A DNA stretch of 64,000 bases from Cepaea nemoralis (lineage: Eukaryota > Mollusca > Gastropoda > Stylommatophora > Helicidae): assembly GCA_014155875.1 (NCBI GenBank), contig JACEFZ010025080.1, positions 1-64,000 of the forward strand. Reading direction: 5' to 3'. Shown here one piece after another: positions 62,743-64,000 of this stretch. The stretch's first letter is position 1. Each line of letters opens with the position of its first letter. The position numbers and the translations under genes were made by a program. The notes under the pieces were generated by a model. It had not been told where the DNA came from. It saw nothing but the letters and a program-made list of their open reading frames with translations, and made no database searches.

Positions 62743-63920
62743 ATGGCGTCAACTAGTAAAGACGATGGATCAAAGAAGAGAAGAATCACAGAAGAATTAA
62801 GATGTTTTCAAGACAGGTGGACTATAAACTATTTTTTTCGTGGAAATTATAACAAAGCCCGTATGCTTGATATGCAACGAATCTGTTTCTGTTTTGAAAG
62901 AGTATAACATCAAACGGCACTACGAGACTAAACATGCAAATACGTTTGATAAGTACAAAGGGTAATTTCGACAAGACCAAGTAAATGACTTTTAAAAAAA
63001 ACTTAGCACAACAAAAAATATTTACTATAGCGGGTTCAGAGTCAACATGCTATGCAAAAGCTAGTTATGCAGTAGCCATGATACTAGCAACAAAAATCGA
63101 AGCCATATTCAGATTGTGAAATGGTTAAGGAATGTTTGGAGAGCGTCGTTGAAATTCTGTGACCAGAAAAGAAAAAGGATATCTAAAATATTAGTCTGTA
63201 TCGTCAGACTATTACTGAAAAGGTGAAAAAGTCGAGCGACCGAGTTTATATTTTGTGCTCTAGCATTGGATAAAAGCATAGATATGGAAGATACTGCCCA
63301 ACTGGCAATTTTTATCAGGGGTGATGATGTGCATTTTAAAAAGACAGATGAATATGTCTGTATTCACTTAAGGACACCACTAAGTCATGAGATTTGTTAA
63401 AGGCAGTTACATCGACATTGAATCGCTTTTCGTTACAACTTAACCACTTATCGGGCTTAACAACGGATAGTGCTCCAGCAATGGCTTGGAAACACTATGG
63501 TTTAGGCCTCCAAAGTCGGTAATACTTCAATGCTAAATTTTCATTGCATTATTCATCAGGAGAATGAATTTATGTTCGAAGTCTATCAAAATGGACCATG
63601 TCATGAAAGTGGTCGTCAAAATAGTGATCTTCATTAAGTCGAACAGTTTGGATCACCGTCAGTTCCAAGAATTTCTAAAGTCTTTCGACTCAGATTATAA
63701 CGACGTTACATTTTATGCAGAAGTAAGATGGCTGACCCGTGCCAAAATGTTGGAAAGAGTGTTTGATTTGCAGCAAGAAATGCAACCATTCTTTGCTAGC
63801 AAGTCAAAAAGTATCCCAAAGTTTGAAGACAAAAAGAGGGTTTATGACTTTGCATTTATGGTTGATATAACTAGCCGCCTAAATGACGTTAATACTCGTC
63901 TACAAAGGAAAGATAATTAA
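62743..63920 (+). pseudogene. hAT transposase pseudogene with BED zinc finger
   Basis: Starts MASTSKDDGSKKRRITEELR and CFQDRWTINYFF. After a frameshift it reads KPVCLICNESVSVLKEYNIK, RHYETKHANTFDKYKG, a BED finger of CX2C...HX4H form. Later pieces across frames include KPYSD.EMVKECLESVVEIL, VYILCSS and, in the last frame 63564-63920, LDHRQFQEFLKSFDSDYNDV and FYAEVRWLTRAKMLERVFDL. This order matches the hAT transposases related to GTF2IRD2/ZBED-type domesticated genes. Many stops; continues to about 63920. Confidence 0.85.
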
Positions 63921-64000
63921 TTAATAAGATGTATGATCATATTTCTGCATTTCAAATGAAACTTGGTCTTTGAGAAAGACAGTTGAGGATAAAAAACTGT

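Larger units (their letters stand above)
61773..64000 (+). mobile_element. hAT transposon, right end outside the window
   Basis: The left end caggggtggcgacacgagac, ccgcgggcggcatgcggcct is the classic hAT terminus (CAGGGGTGGC...CCGCGGGCCGCATGCGGCC). A decayed transposase follows. It is interrupted by a LINE 3' end at 62123-62359. The right inverted repeat is not reached. Confidence 0.85.

Overview
This is eukaryotic, animal genomic DNA: one gene split by long GT-AG introns, surrounded by microsatellites, minisatellites and transposon debris. The mix of LINE families, tRNA-derived SINEs, mariner and hAT elements and TCTG-type satellites suggests a marine invertebrate, probably a lophotrochozoan such as a mollusc. 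That placement is inference; no marker in the window fixes it.

The only convincing host gene is on the + strand, from 5138 to 31602. Eight exons with matching reading phases encode the C-terminal 597 residues of an SLC7-family transporter (light chain of heteromeric amino acid transporters, closest by eye to the b(0,+)/LAT group). They cover transmembrane segments 7 to 12, then an unusual cytoplasmic tail of about 364 residues. That tail starts basic and arginine/serine-rich (exon 24660-24954) and ends acidic and serine-rich (exon 30802-31602). The N-terminal half was not found and presumably lies upstream of base 1.

The introns hold a mariner pseudogene (7129-8476), an internally deleted mariner (10771-11671), minisatellites of 25, 51 and 28 bp, a purine-rich block of about 1.1 kb, six antisense copies of a tRNA-derived SINE (SINE-1), and a degenerate RTE-like LINE (27630-30668). 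The 28-bp array is built on the splice acceptor of exon 18006-18180.

Region by region: 1-2472 holds two direct-repeat copies. 2602-4060 is a LINE interrupted by a younger LINE 3' end. 5138-31602 is the transporter gene. 31603-35664 is mostly unique sequence plus simple repeats. 35670-45278 is a very young LTR retrotransposon with 3.26-kb LTRs, a 5-bp target duplication (ACCCA) and no recognisable gag or pol. 45284-56900 mixes LINE fragments, hAT elements, SINE copies and satellites. 56907-60545 is a degenerate minus-strand LINE with endonuclease, RT and RNase H remnants and a (TAAC)n tail. 61773 to the end is a decayed hAT transposon with a BED finger, itself interrupted by a LINE 3' end.

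No operon, CRISPR array, functional tRNA or rRNA gene was found. The elements do not form a pathway; the window reads as a transporter gene inside nested mobile DNA.
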